Origin: an uncultured Xylophilus sp.
GTDB taxonomy: Bacteria; Pseudomonadota; Gammaproteobacteria; Burkholderiales; Burkholderiaceae_C
DNA length: 40,259 nucleotides
Assembly (NCBI GenBank): GCA_913776965.1
Contig: CAJYQL010000029.1
Coordinates: 1-40,259, forward strand
Direction of reading: 5' to 3'
The position numbers were made by a program, and so were the translations under genes. This document shows, piece after piece, positions 25,495 through 36,642 of this stretch. Under the pieces are notes generated by a model. That model did no database searches. It saw only the letters and a list, made by a program, of their open reading frames with translations, and was not told the DNA's origin. The stretch's first letter is position 1. Each line of letters starts with the position of its first letter.

Positions 25495-26763
25495 TTACTC
25501 GGCCGGAATGCCGTCCGACCACGCCAGCGCCTGCAGATGCGCCCAGTTCACTTCCTGGCTGCTGAGTCCCAGCGTGTCCGCGGCCTGACGGAAGACCTGG
25601 TCGTCGCCCGTCTCGCAGGCCTCGGTGAGCTGCAGATACGGACCGAGCGGCCCGGTGCGGTGCAGCAGCGCCTCGACCACCTCCGGCGGCAGGGCCAGAA
25701 GCGTGACCGCCCGCTCCATCGGCATGCCCAGCATCACGTCGAGCAGCGAGAAGATGCCGGCGACGAAGGCGTTGTCGCGGAGTTCCGGCGGCAGCCGGTC
25801 GCCCACCAGCAGTTCCATCAGCCTCCCGCGCACGACGGCCAAGCTGCCGACCGATGGGGGCGATCCGTTCTTCGAGGCCAGCATCAGCAGCGCCGCCCAG
25901 CGGAACAGCTTCTTCAGCCCGAGGATCATCACCGCGTGCTGGAACGAGGTCACCTCGCGCGCCAGGCCGAAGCCGGAGGAGTTGATCAGCCGCATCAGGT
26001 TGAACGCGAGGCCCGCGTCCTTCTTCAGCACCTGCTCGATCTCCGCGGTGCTGGCCTGCCGGCGGACCAGATTCACCAGTTCGATCGTGGCGGCCTGCGA
26101 AGGCGATACCAGCTTCGTCTCGACCACCGACGGCCGTGCGAACCAGTAGCCCTGGAAAAGCCCGAACCCCAGCGTCTTGGCGGCTTCGAACTGCTCGGCG
26201 GTCTCGACCTTCTCCGCGATGATCTCGACGCTGTCGAGCGCCTGGGCGCGGCGCACGAGTGTCCGCAGGTCGGCGGGCGCAATCGCGGTCAGATCGAATT
26301 TGATGTAGTCCGCCAGCGGCAGCCAGGGGGCGTAGGCCGCATCGAGCACCGACGGCTCGAAGGCGAGCTGGAAGCCGCGTTCCCGCAGTGCGGCGAGCAC
26401 CGGCACGCGGCTTTCGATCACGCCGGGATCGTGGCTGTCGATCGGCGGCAGTTCCAGCACCACCTTGTCGGGCTGGATCAGGTCGAGGTGGCCGCCCGAG
26501 AGGCTGTTGTGGGTGCAATTGACGAAGATCTGCAGCTTGCCGATCAGGTCTTCGGTGCCCGCATGCGACAGCGCGTGGAAGATCAGCGTCACGTCGCTCG
26601 CCGCGGTGTGCGCGCCGGCATGTTGCGAACGGTCGAACAGCTCGTAGCCGATCACTGCATGGTGGACGTTGACGATCGCCTGGCGGGCGATCAGGGCCGA
26701 GGCGGCCGCGGGCGTGGCCGGCGATGGGTCCGGCGTCGGGGCCGGCGGTGGAGCGAGGGTCAT
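25495..26763 (-). CDS. EAL-HDOD signalling protein (YuxH/CdgJ-like), copy B
   Basis: This second 422-residue EAL-HDOD protein has the same layout as copy A after a Pro/Ala-rich N-terminus (about 1-22). It shares LIARQAIV, GYELFDRS, NCTHNSLSGGHLDLIQP, LFQGYWFARP, LINSSGFGL, KKLFRWAALLM and VVRGRLMELL, and the matching C-terminal QEVNWAHLQALAWSD. The EAL tripeptide is again YEL and the metal-binding acidic residues are not found, so catalytic activity is unlikely. Overall divergence from copy A is considerable (roughly half identical by eye), which makes an old tandem duplication. It is transcribed from its own CCTAGAAT box and may read through into copy A across the 75-nt gap. Confidence 0.88.
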   Translation of the reverse strand: MTLAPPPAPTPDPSPATPAAASALIARQAIVNVHHAVIGYELFDRSQHAGAHTAASDVTLIFHALSHAGTEDLIGKLQIFVNCTHNSLSGGHLDLIQPDKVVLELPPIDSHDPGVIESRVPVLAALRERGFQLAFEPSVLDAAYAPWLPLADYIKFDLTAIAPADLRTLVRRAQALDSVEIIAEKVETAEQFEAAKTLGFGLFQGYWFARPSVVETKLVSPSQAATIELVNLVRRQASTAEIEQVLKKDAGLAFNLMRLINSSGFGLAREVTSFQHAVMILGLKKLFRWAALLMLASKNGSPPSVGSLAVVRGRLMELLVGDRLPPELRDNAFVAGIFSLLDVMLGMPMERAVTLLALPPEVVEALLHRTGPLGPYLQLTEACETGDDQVFRQAADTLGLSSQEVNWAHLQALAWSDGIPAE

Positions 26764-26802
26764 GCGGGGTCTGCGGAAGGGGTCGGGACGACCGTCGCGG
26801 CC

Positions 26803-26810
26803 ATTCTAGG
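26803..26810 (-). promoter_or_regulatory. Candidate -10 element (CCTAGAATGGCCGC) for EAL-HDOD copy B
   Basis: The minus strand reads TCCTAGAATGGCCGC, with TAGAAT ending 39 nt before the ATG at 26763. The identical 15-mer precedes the gamma carbonic anhydrase gene on the plus strand (27703-27717). Confidence 0.55.
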
Positions 26811-26853
26811 AGTGCGGTGCCCTGCAGACGTTACCGTCGGCGCAGCGTGCGGC

Positions 26854-27657
26854 TCAGTCGCTGGCGAGCCAGGCCATCTCCTCGTCGCTGAAACCGGCGC
26901 GCCGCCGCGCCTCGGCGTTGAAGGGCGGCTTCATGCGCGGGGCTTCGTGGCGCACCGTCAGCACGCGGTAGTGGGCGACCGGATCGAGGCCCTCGCGCTC
27001 GCACAGCCAGCGGTACCAGTGATTGCCGATGGCGACGTGGCCGACTTCCTCGCGCAGGATGATGTCGAGGATCGCCACCGCCGCCAGCGCATCGGGCGTG
27101 CCGGCTTGGCGCAGCTTGCGCTGGATCGGCGGGGTGGCGTCCAGCCCGCGCGCCTCCAGCGTGCGCGGCACCAGCGCCATGCGCGCGACGATGTCGCTGG
27201 CGGTCCGCTGGCACATCGACCACAGGCCTTGGTGCGCTGGGAAATCGCCGTAGTCGTGCCCGGTGCTGCGCAGGTGGTCGCGCAGCAGCAGGAAATGGCC
27301 GGCTTCCTCGGCCGCCACCCGTGCCCAGTCGCCATAGAAGGCGCGCGGCATACCGCCGAAACGCCACACCGCGTCGAGGGCGAGGTTGATCGCGTTGAAC
27401 TCGATGTGCGCGATCGCATGCAGCAGCGTGGCGCGCCCGAGCGGCGTGGCCGGCGAGCGCCGCGCCACGGCGGTGTGGTCCCGCAGTTCCGGGCGGGCGG
27501 GGCGGCCGGGTAGGGCGTCGGGGTCGGCGGGCGGCACCGGCGATTCGTCTGCTATCGGATCGATAGCTGCTCGCGCAAGCAGGGCCTGCGCCGCAGCCGC
27601 TTTTGCATCGGGATCGGACATCAGCAGCGCGTCGAGCGCGGATCGGCGGAGCTCCAT
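26854..27657 (-). CDS. DUF455 ferritin-like protein
   Basis: The 267-residue protein belongs to the DUF455 family, which has a ferritin-like four-helix fold related to diiron enzymes. Likely metal ligands are visible in AHIEFNAINLALD, AAEEAGHFLLL and ILREEVGHVAIGN, that is, a Glu plus two ExxH motifs. The function of the family is not established. The N-terminal part (about 18-40) contains AAAAQALLARAAIDPIAD, which is encoded by a copy of the 50-bp dispersed repeat and looks like a variable linker before the conserved part. The ATG at 27657 lies 6 nt after a GACAAT box. The gene is divergent from the gamma carbonic anhydrase across 97 nt. Confidence 0.87.
   Translation of the reverse strand: MELRRSALDALLMSDPDAKAAAAQALLARAAIDPIADESPVPPADPDALPGRPARPELRDHTAVARRSPATPLGRATLLHAIAHIEFNAINLALDAVWRFGGMPRAFYGDWARVAAEEAGHFLLLRDHLRSTGHDYGDFPAHQGLWSMCQRTASDIVARMALVPRTLEARGLDATPPIQRKLRQAGTPDALAAVAILDIILREEVGHVAIGNHWYRWLCEREGLDPVAHYRVLTVRHEAPRMKPPFNAEARRRAGFSDEEMAWLASD
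27551..27600 (+). repeat. 50-bp dispersed repeat, copy 3 (inside the DUF455 gene)
   Basis: This copy has GCTATCGGATCGATAGC at unit positions 1-17, a hairpin with 6-bp arms, then TGCTCGCGC (18-26) and GCCTGCGC (34-41). It matches copy 1 at 35 of 50 positions without gaps. It is antisense to the gene, in the same codon phase as copy 1. Confidence 0.8.
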
Positions 27658-27663
27658 CCGACG

Positions 27664-27669
27664 ATTGTC
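27664..27669 (-). promoter_or_regulatory. Candidate -10 box (GACAAT) for the DUF455 gene
   Basis: The minus strand reads CGACAATCGTCGG directly followed by ATG, so GACAAT ends 6 nt before the start codon. A leaderless transcript is implied if this box is used. Confidence 0.5.
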
Positions 27670-27703
27670 GCGGACCGGCCGGCGGCGTAGGCGCAGCACA
27701 GTT

Positions 27704-27711
27704 CCTAGAAT
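27704..27711 (+). promoter_or_regulatory. Candidate -10 element (CCTAGAATGGCCGC) for gamma carbonic anhydrase
   Basis: TCCTAGAATGGCCGC is found 43 nt before the ATG at 27755, measured from the end of TAGAAT. It is the same 15-mer as upstream of EAL-HDOD copy B. A leader of about 36 nt with an AAAGGAC ribosome-binding site would result. Confidence 0.55.
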
Positions 27712-27754
27712 GGCCGCATCTCTTAAGCCACACACCGGGACAAAGGACGACACG

Positions 27755-28279
27755 ATGGCTCTGTATGAACTCGACGGCATCGCCCCGCAGTGCGATGCGG
27801 ATGCCTGGGTCGCCGACAGCGCGCAGGTCATGGGCAACGTGACGCTGGAGGCGGGCAGCAGCGTCTGGTTCGGCACCGTGGTGCGCGGCGACAACGCGCC
27901 GATCACCATCGGTGCCCATTCCAATGTCCAGGACCTGAGCGTGCTGCACACCGACGAGGGCGTGCCGCTGACCATCGGCCGCGACGTGACGGTCGGCCAC
28001 CAAGTGATGCTGCACGGCTGCACCATCGGCGACCAGACGCTGATCGGCATCGGCGCGGTGGTGCTCAACCGCGCGAAGATCGGCCGCAACTGCCTGGTGG
28101 GCGCGGGCTCGCTGGTCACCGAAGGCAAGGAATTCCCGGACGGTTCGATGATCCTCGGCAGCCCGGCCCGCGTCGTGAAGCAGCTCACGCCGGAGCAGAT
28201 CGAAGGACTGCGACGCAGTGCGGCGACCTACGTCGCGAATGCGCGGCGCTTCCGCCAGGGCCTGCGCCGCGTCGACTGA
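27755..28279 (+). CDS. Gamma-class carbonic anhydrase-like hexapeptide protein (YrdA-like)
   Basis: The 174-residue protein is a left-handed beta-helix trimer subunit of the gamma carbonic anhydrase / YrdA family. Hexapeptide turns run from AQVMGNVTLEAGSSVWFG to LVGAGSLVTEG. The three putative zinc histidines are in VLHTDEG, VGHQVM and MLHGCTIGD, at family positions. The conserved VVRGDNAPITIG and NVQDLSVLH are present. The C-terminal helix contains LTPEQIEGLRRSAATYVANA. The ATG at 27755 has AAAGGAC 8 nt upstream; the longer frame from 27386 is an antisense artefact of DUF455. Whether members such as this hydrate CO2 or have another role is unsettled. Confidence 0.9.
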   Translation: MALYELDGIAPQCDADAWVADSAQVMGNVTLEAGSSVWFGTVVRGDNAPITIGAHSNVQDLSVLHTDEGVPLTIGRDVTVGHQVMLHGCTIGDQTLIGIGAVVLNRAKIGRNCLVGAGSLVTEGKEFPDGSMILGSPARVVKQLTPEQIEGLRRSAATYVANARRFRQGLRRVD

Positions 28280-28396
28280 CCGCGGGCGGCCGGTGCGCTT
28301 GCCTTCGGCGCATCCGGGCGCATATGGCGGTCAGGGGTGGCGCGGCCACCCTTTCGTTTTCGCCGGCCCATCGGGTCGGCCCTGCAGGAATTGAAC

Positions 28397-29386
28397 GTGT
28401 CCGAACTCCACAAATTCATCTTCGACGGCCTGCCAGTGCGCGGTGCCATCGTCCGCCTCACCCACGCCTGGACCGAGATCCTGCGCCGCCGGGCCTCGAA
28501 CCCCGCCACCGGTCCGTATCCCGCGCCGGTGGCCGCGATGCTCGGCGAGATGGCCGCCGCCGGTGTGCTGATGCAGGCCAACATCAAGTTCCACGGCGCG
28601 CTGGTGCTGCAGATCTTCGGCGACGGGCCGGTGAAGGTCGCGGTGGCGGAAGTGCAGTCCGACATGGCGCTGCGCGCGACCGCGTCGGTGATGGGCGAGG
28701 TGCCCGAGGACGCGACCCTCAGCGGCATGGTCAACGTCCACAACCAGGGCCGCTGCGCGATCACGCTCGACCCGAAGACCCGCTTCCCCGGCCAGCAGCC
28801 GTACCAGGGCGTGGTGCCGCTCTACGGCGACCAGGGCGAGAAGATCGAGGACCTGGCGTCGGTGCTGCAGCACTACATGCTGCAGAGCGAGCAGCTCGAC
28901 ACCACGCTGGTACTGGCGGCCAACGACAAGGTGGCGGCCGGTCTGCTGGTGCAGCGCATGCCGGTGAAGGGCGAGAACAATCTCGAAGGCAGCATGGTGA
29001 GCCAGGCCAACGAGGACGAGATCGGCCGCAACGAGGACTACAACCGCATCGCCCATCTCGCCGCCAGCCTGCAGCGCGACGAGCTGCTGACGCTCGACGT
29101 GGACACCATCCTGCGGCGCCTGTTCTGGGACGAGAAGCTACTGCGCTTCGCGCCCGAGGACGGCGCCGGCGGGCCGCATTTCGCCTGTACCTGCAGCCGC
29201 GAGCGGGTCGCCGCGATGATCCGCAGCCTGGGCCGGGAGGAGGCCGACAGCATCCTCGCCGAACGCCAGGACATCGAGGTCGGCTGCGAGTTCTGCGGCC
29301 AGCAGTACCACTTCGACGCGGTGGACGCGGCGCAGATCTTCCAGGACCCGATGGGTCTGCCGCCCGGACCGGCCTCGGTCCAGTAG
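28397..29386 (+). CDS. hslO: Redox-regulated chaperone Hsp33 (HslO)
   Basis: The 329-residue protein is the Hsp33 holdase, which is activated when oxidants release its zinc. The N-terminal domain shows RGAIVRLTHAWTEIL, VAEVQSDMALRAT and GRCAITLDPKTR. The C-terminal redox switch has CTCSRERV and, about 30 residues later, CEFCGQQYHFD, the CXC-(X)n-CXXC zinc site. A GTG at 28397 (MSELHKF) is chosen as start because it begins at the usual family N-terminus and has AGGAA upstream; a TTG two codons earlier is possible. A 117-nt gap separates it from the carbonic anhydrase gene. The stop is only 7 nt from the stop of the convergent kinase gene. Confidence 0.92.
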   Translation: MSELHKFIFDGLPVRGAIVRLTHAWTEILRRRASNPATGPYPAPVAAMLGEMAAAGVLMQANIKFHGALVLQIFGDGPVKVAVAEVQSDMALRATASVMGEVPEDATLSGMVNVHNQGRCAITLDPKTRFPGQQPYQGVVPLYGDQGEKIEDLASVLQHYMLQSEQLDTTLVLAANDKVAAGLLVQRMPVKGENNLEGSMVSQANEDEIGRNEDYNRIAHLAASLQRDELLTLDVDTILRRLFWDEKLLRFAPEDGAGGPHFACTCSRERVAAMIRSLGREEADSILAERQDIEVGCEFCGQQYHFDAVDAAQIFQDPMGLPPGPASVQ

Positions 29387-29393
29387 CGGAAGG

Positions 29394-30077
29394 TCAGCTG
29401 CCGCTGGCGGAGCGGCGGACCCGGTCGAACAGCCGGCGTTCGCAGTCGGCGTCGCCGCAGTGCAGGCAGGCCCAGGCGCGCATCGGCCGATCGCCTTCTT
29501 CGGATGCCAATCGGGATTCTGCGCCCGCCGGACGGGCGCATGCAGCTACAGAGTCGATAGCATGCAGGGCCGAGGCCAGCCGCTCCGGCCCTTGTCCGTA
29601 CACCACCTGGAATCCGATGGCCGCACTGTCGAGCGCCGTGCGGATCGCCGCATCGACCGGCGCCCGGACCTGCGGGCCGTCGCGCTGGATACCGTCCGCC
29701 ACCCAGGGGAGGTCGAGGCCCATCAGCAGGACGGTGCTGCAGCGGCGCAGGTGCTGCAGCGCGGACGGATAGAGGCTGCGGTCGCCGAACAGCAGGTCGC
29801 TGTAGACGGCCGTCATGAGCGGCGTGGTGTCGGCGACCACCCGGTCGATGTCCGGATCGGCCGCCGCGGCATCGATCGCCGCCTGCTGCGCGTCGGCGAT
29901 CGCCGCCTGTTCGTCGGGCCGTGGCGTGCGGCCGGCGGCATCGCACCACTGCCGCAGGTATTCCGGCACCCCGCGCGTCCGCAGCCCCCGTGCCTGCAGC
30001 GCAGCAGCCAGATCGTGGGCGAGCCGGGTCTTGCCGGTGCTTTCTGCGCCGAGCAGGGCGATGACCGGCGCCGTCAT
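29394..30077 (-). CDS. NadR-like nicotinamide riboside kinase with Cys-rich tail
   Basis: The 227-residue P-loop protein resembles the kinase domain of NadR and would phosphorylate nicotinamide riboside to NMN. Walker A is GAESTGKTRLAHDLA (about 8-22). Also seen are GVPEYLRQWCD, DEQAAIADAQQAA, VVADTTPLMTAVYSDLLFGD and LLMGLDLPWVADGIQRDGP, which match the NadR/AAA family. The end departs from NadR: after a linker encoded by the 50-bp repeat comes ACLHCGDADCERRLFDRV with three closely spaced cysteines, possibly a metal site. The ATG overlaps the stop of pnuC by 4 nt, so transporter and kinase are coupled. No adenylyltransferase domain is present. Confidence 0.85.
   Translation of the reverse strand: MTAPVIALLGAESTGKTRLAHDLAAALQARGLRTRGVPEYLRQWCDAAGRTPRPDEQAAIADAQQAAIDAAAADPDIDRVVADTTPLMTAVYSDLLFGDRSLYPSALQHLRRCSTVLLMGLDLPWVADGIQRDGPQVRAPVDAAIRTALDSAAIGFQVVYGQGPERLASALHAIDSVAACARPAGAESRLASEEGDRPMRAWACLHCGDADCERRLFDRVRRSASGS
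29512..29561 (-). repeat. 50-bp dispersed repeat, copy 4 (inside the riboside kinase gene)
   Basis: Read on the minus strand, this copy has GCTATCG (unit positions 1-7), TAGCTG (14-19), GCGC (23-26) and GCGCAGAA (38-45). It matches copy 1 at 29 of 50 positions without gaps and shares GTCC (29-32) with copy 2. It also has an internal TGCGCCC/GGGCGCA stem. Orientation and codon phase match copy 2. Confidence 0.72.
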
Positions 30078-30715
30078 GCCGCTGAAGCGGGTGCGGTCGG
30101 GCCGGCCGCGGCCGTCACCCGCCGCCGCCAGGCATGCCATCCCACGACGCTCAGCGCGGCGAACAGCGCGTACAGCCCGGTCGTGAGCCACAGGCCCTTG
30201 TAGGCGAACAGACCCATCGCCACCAGGTTGACGCCGAGCCAGACCAGCCAGTTCTCCAGGTACTTGCGGCCGAGCAGGATCTGCCCGACGACGCTGGCCG
30301 CGGTGGGAAAGGCGTCCCACCAGGGCACGTCGCTGTCGGTGTAGCGGTGCAGCACCGTGCCGATGGCGGGCCACAGCAGGGCGCATGCGGCCAGGGCGAT
30401 CCACCGTCCGGCCGGCCTCAGCCGCGCGACGGTCAGCGCACTGCCGTCGGGCCGCCGCCCGCGCAGCCAGGCGGCCCAGCCCCACAGGGCGATCGCGGCG
30501 AAGAACAGCTGCAGCACCGCATCCGCGTACAGCCCGCTGCGCCAGAACACGAAAAAGTAGAGGGCTGCACTCGCCGCGGCCAGCGGCCAGCCCCAGTGCC
30601 GCTCGCGGATGTTCATCCGCACCATCCAGAGGCCGAGCAGGCAGGCGACCAGCTCCGCGCGGCTGACGGGCGCGCCCCAGAGCGTGAAAGCGGTAGAGAA
30701 AAGCGGATCGGCCAT
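30074..30715 (-). CDS. pnuC: Nicotinamide riboside transporter PnuC
   Basis: The 213-residue membrane protein is a PnuC-type facilitator that brings in nicotinamide riboside, which is trapped by phosphorylation. Seven or so hydrophobic helices are present, with family-typical aromatic clusters in RERHWGWPLAAASAALYFF, YADAVLQLFFAAIALWGW and KYLENWLVWLGVNLVAMGLF. Gene order supports the call: the NadR-like kinase overlaps its 3' end (ATGA). It starts 12 nt after ftsB, so it probably shares the eno-ftsB transcript. I see no NAD-responsive riboswitch in the 12-nt gap or the end of ftsB. Confidence 0.9.
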   Translation of the reverse strand: MADPLFSTAFTLWGAPVSRAELVACLLGLWMVRMNIRERHWGWPLAAASAALYFFVFWRSGLYADAVLQLFFAAIALWGWAAWLRGRRPDGSALTVARLRPAGRWIALAACALLWPAIGTVLHRYTDSDVPWWDAFPTAASVVGQILLGRKYLENWLVWLGVNLVAMGLFAYKGLWLTTGLYALFAALSVVGWHAWRRRVTAAAGPTAPASAA

Positions 30716-30727
30716 GCCGGCGGCCGA

Positions 30728-31003
30728 TCAGCGGGTGTACTGGACCAGGATCTCGTTCGGCCGCACCATGCCGAGCTCGTAGCGGGCCTTTTCCTCGACC
30801 ATGTCGAGACCTTCCTTCAGGTCGCCGACCTCCGACGCCAGCCGCTCGTTCACCGCGAGCGAGCGGGCATTGGCGGCTTCCTGCGCCACGATCTTCTGGC
30901 GCATCTGCTTGACCGCCGGCACGCTGCCGCGGCCCAGCCACAACTGGGCGTGCAGCACGCCCAGCACTACCAGCAGCACGACCGGGACGATGCGGTTGAC
31001 CAT
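30728..31003 (-). CDS. ftsB: Cell division protein FtsB
   Basis: The 91-residue bitopic protein is part of the FtsQBL divisome subcomplex. It has a very short cytoplasmic N-terminus, one helix (IVPVVLLVVLGVLHAQLWLG), then a periplasmic coiled coil rich in heptad positions (KQMRQKIVAQEAANA, RLASEVGDLKEGLDMVEE). The C-terminal YELGMVRPNEILVQ matches the conserved EERARxELGMxxPGE-type end. It lies 37 nt after eno, its usual neighbour in beta- and gammaproteobacteria. Confidence 0.93.
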   Translation of the reverse strand: MVNRIVPVVLLVVLGVLHAQLWLGRGSVPAVKQMRQKIVAQEAANARSLAVNERLASEVGDLKEGLDMVEEKARYELGMVRPNEILVQYTR

Positions 31004-31040
31004 GATGACGTGGCGGGGCTGAACCGAAGCAGCGCGCGGC

Positions 31041-32399
<1,359 letters not shown>

Positions 32400-32686
32400 T
32401 CAGAGGCCTTCGACCGCGATCATGCGCATGATCGCCGCGCCCTGGCGCGCCGCGCGGGCCTTGTCGTATTCGGGCGACGCGGCGAAGGCCCGGGCCGCGT
32501 CGAGACTGGGGAATTTGAGCACCACGATCCGCGACGGCGACCAGTCGCCTTCGAGCGGAACGACCGCGCCGCCGCGCACGCAGACTTCCGCGCCGTGCAC
32601 CCGCATCGCTTCGCTGGACCACTTCCTGTAGTCCTCGTAGCGCACCGGGTCGGTCACATCGACCCAGGCGATCACGTAGCCGCTGC

Positions 32687-32690
<4 letters not shown>
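32400..32690 (-). CDS. DUF1330 family small protein
   Basis: The 96-residue protein has a ferredoxin-like alpha/beta fold pattern of the DUF1330 family: [20 protein letters not shown] at the start, [20 protein letters not shown] in the middle, and [26 protein letters not shown] toward the end. The biochemical role of the family is unknown; dimeric alpha/beta-barrel relatives act on small aromatic or oxygenated substrates. It starts with GTG whose last bases overlap the kdsA stop (GTGA), so translation is coupled to kdsA. It sits between kdsA and eno. Confidence 0.85.
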
Positions 32691-35289
<2,599 letters not shown>

Positions 35290-35335
35290 TTAGCGGGTGC
35301 CATACGAGCGGGCGGTACGGACCGGGACCCTCTGC

Positions 35336-35341
35336 TACATT
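35336..35341 (+). promoter_or_regulatory. Possible -10 box (TACATT) for coaBC
   Basis: TACATT lies 53 nt before the coaBC ATG and about 65 nt from the divergent pyrG box. No convincing -35 element is seen, so this is only a suggestion. Confidence 0.35.
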
Positions 35342-35394
35342 GCGCGGTCCTTCGTCATTCCACCCCCGCGGCAGCCGCCCCGGCGGCCCCTGCC

Positions 35395-36612
35395 ATGGAC
35401 CTTTCCGGCAAGCACATCGTCCTGGGACTCACCGGCGGCATCGCCTGCTACAAGTCCGCCGAACTCTGCCGGCTGCTGGTCAAGGTCGGCGCGACGGTGC
35501 AGGTGGTGATGACCGATGCCGCCTGCGAATTCATCACGCCAGTCACGATGCAGGCCTTGTCGGGCCGTCCGGTGTACCGCTCGCAATGGGATGCCCGGCA
35601 GCCCGACAACATGCCGCACATCCACCTGGCACGGGCTGCCGATGCGATCCTGATCGCACCGTGCAGCGCGGACTTCGCGGCCCGGCTGGTGCAGGGGCGG
35701 TCGGACGAACTGCTGAGCCTGATGTGCATCGCCCGGCCGATCGACCGGGTGCCGCTGCTGCTGGCGCCCGCGATGAACCGCGAGATGTGGATCCACCCCG
35801 CAACGCAACGCAATCTGGCCCAGGCGGCCGCGGACGGCGCGGTGGTGCTCGGCGTGGGGAACGGCCCACAGGCCTGCGGCGAAACCGGCGACGGGCGCAT
35901 GCTGGAACCTGCAGAAATCCTGGAGGAGCTGGAAAGTTTCTTCCAGCCCAAGCCGCTGTCTGGCCAACGGATCCTCCTGACGGCCGGGCCTACCTTCGAG
36001 CCGATCGATCCGGTGCGGGGCATCACCAATCACTCGTCCGGCAAGATGGGGTTCGCCATCGCGCGGGCCGCACGGCAGGCCGGCGCGGAAGTGACGCTGG
36101 TCGCTGGCCCGGTGGCCCTGCCGACGCCCCGCGGCGTGCGGCGGATCGACATCCAGTCGGCCGACGACATGCTGGCGGCGGTGCAGGCGGAGATCGCGTC
36201 CGCCCGGGTGTTCATCGCGGCCGCTGCGGTCGCCGACTGGCGGCCGGCAGCCGTCAGCGAGCGCAAGATGAAGAAGGCTGAAGGCGGCCTGCCGCCTGCC
36301 CTCACCTTCGTGGAGAACCCGGACATCCTGCGCGCCGTCGCCCTGTTGCCGCAGGCCCAGGCCGGCCGGCTTTACTGCGTCGGGTTCGCCGCCGAGAGCC
36401 ACGATCTGATCGAGAACGCAACCGCCAAGCGCCTGCGCAAAGGCATTCCTCTGCTAGTGGGAAACATCGGTCCCACCGCATTCGGTCAAGACGACAACCA
36501 GCTGGTGCTGATCGACGACAGCGGCGCGCACCCGCTGCCGCGTGCATCCAAACAGTCGCTGGCCCGTCAACTGATCGACGAGATCGCACGGCGCATCGCC
36601 GCGACCGCCTGA
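35395..36612 (+). CDS. coaBC: Bifunctional phosphopantothenoylcysteine decarboxylase/synthetase CoaBC
   Basis: The 405-residue protein carries out two steps of coenzyme A synthesis. The CoaC flavoprotein domain has VLGLTGGIACYKSAEL, APCSADFAARLVQG (a variant of the PASANT motif) and APAMNREMW. The CoaB domain begins with ILLTAGPTFEPIDPVRGITN, followed by SSGKMGFAIARAA, AAAVADWRP and the SERKMKK lysine motif. The ATG at 35395 gives the family N-terminus (MDLSGKHIVLGLTGG); the longer frame to 35275 crosses the promoter region. dut follows by 30 nt in the same unit, as in E. coli. Confidence 0.96.
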   Translation: MDLSGKHIVLGLTGGIACYKSAELCRLLVKVGATVQVVMTDAACEFITPVTMQALSGRPVYRSQWDARQPDNMPHIHLARAADAILIAPCSADFAARLVQGRSDELLSLMCIARPIDRVPLLLAPAMNREMWIHPATQRNLAQAAADGAVVLGVGNGPQACGETGDGRMLEPAEILEELESFFQPKPLSGQRILLTAGPTFEPIDPVRGITNHSSGKMGFAIARAARQAGAEVTLVAGPVALPTPRGVRRIDIQSADDMLAAVQAEIASARVFIAAAAVADWRPAAVSERKMKKAEGGLPPALTFVENPDILRAVALLPQAQAGRLYCVGFAAESHDLIENATAKRLRKGIPLLVGNIGPTAFGQDDNQLVLIDDSGAHPLPRASKQSLARQLIDEIARRIAATA

Positions 36613-36642
36613 GCAGCCTGTCTGAACGAAACGACTACTCTG

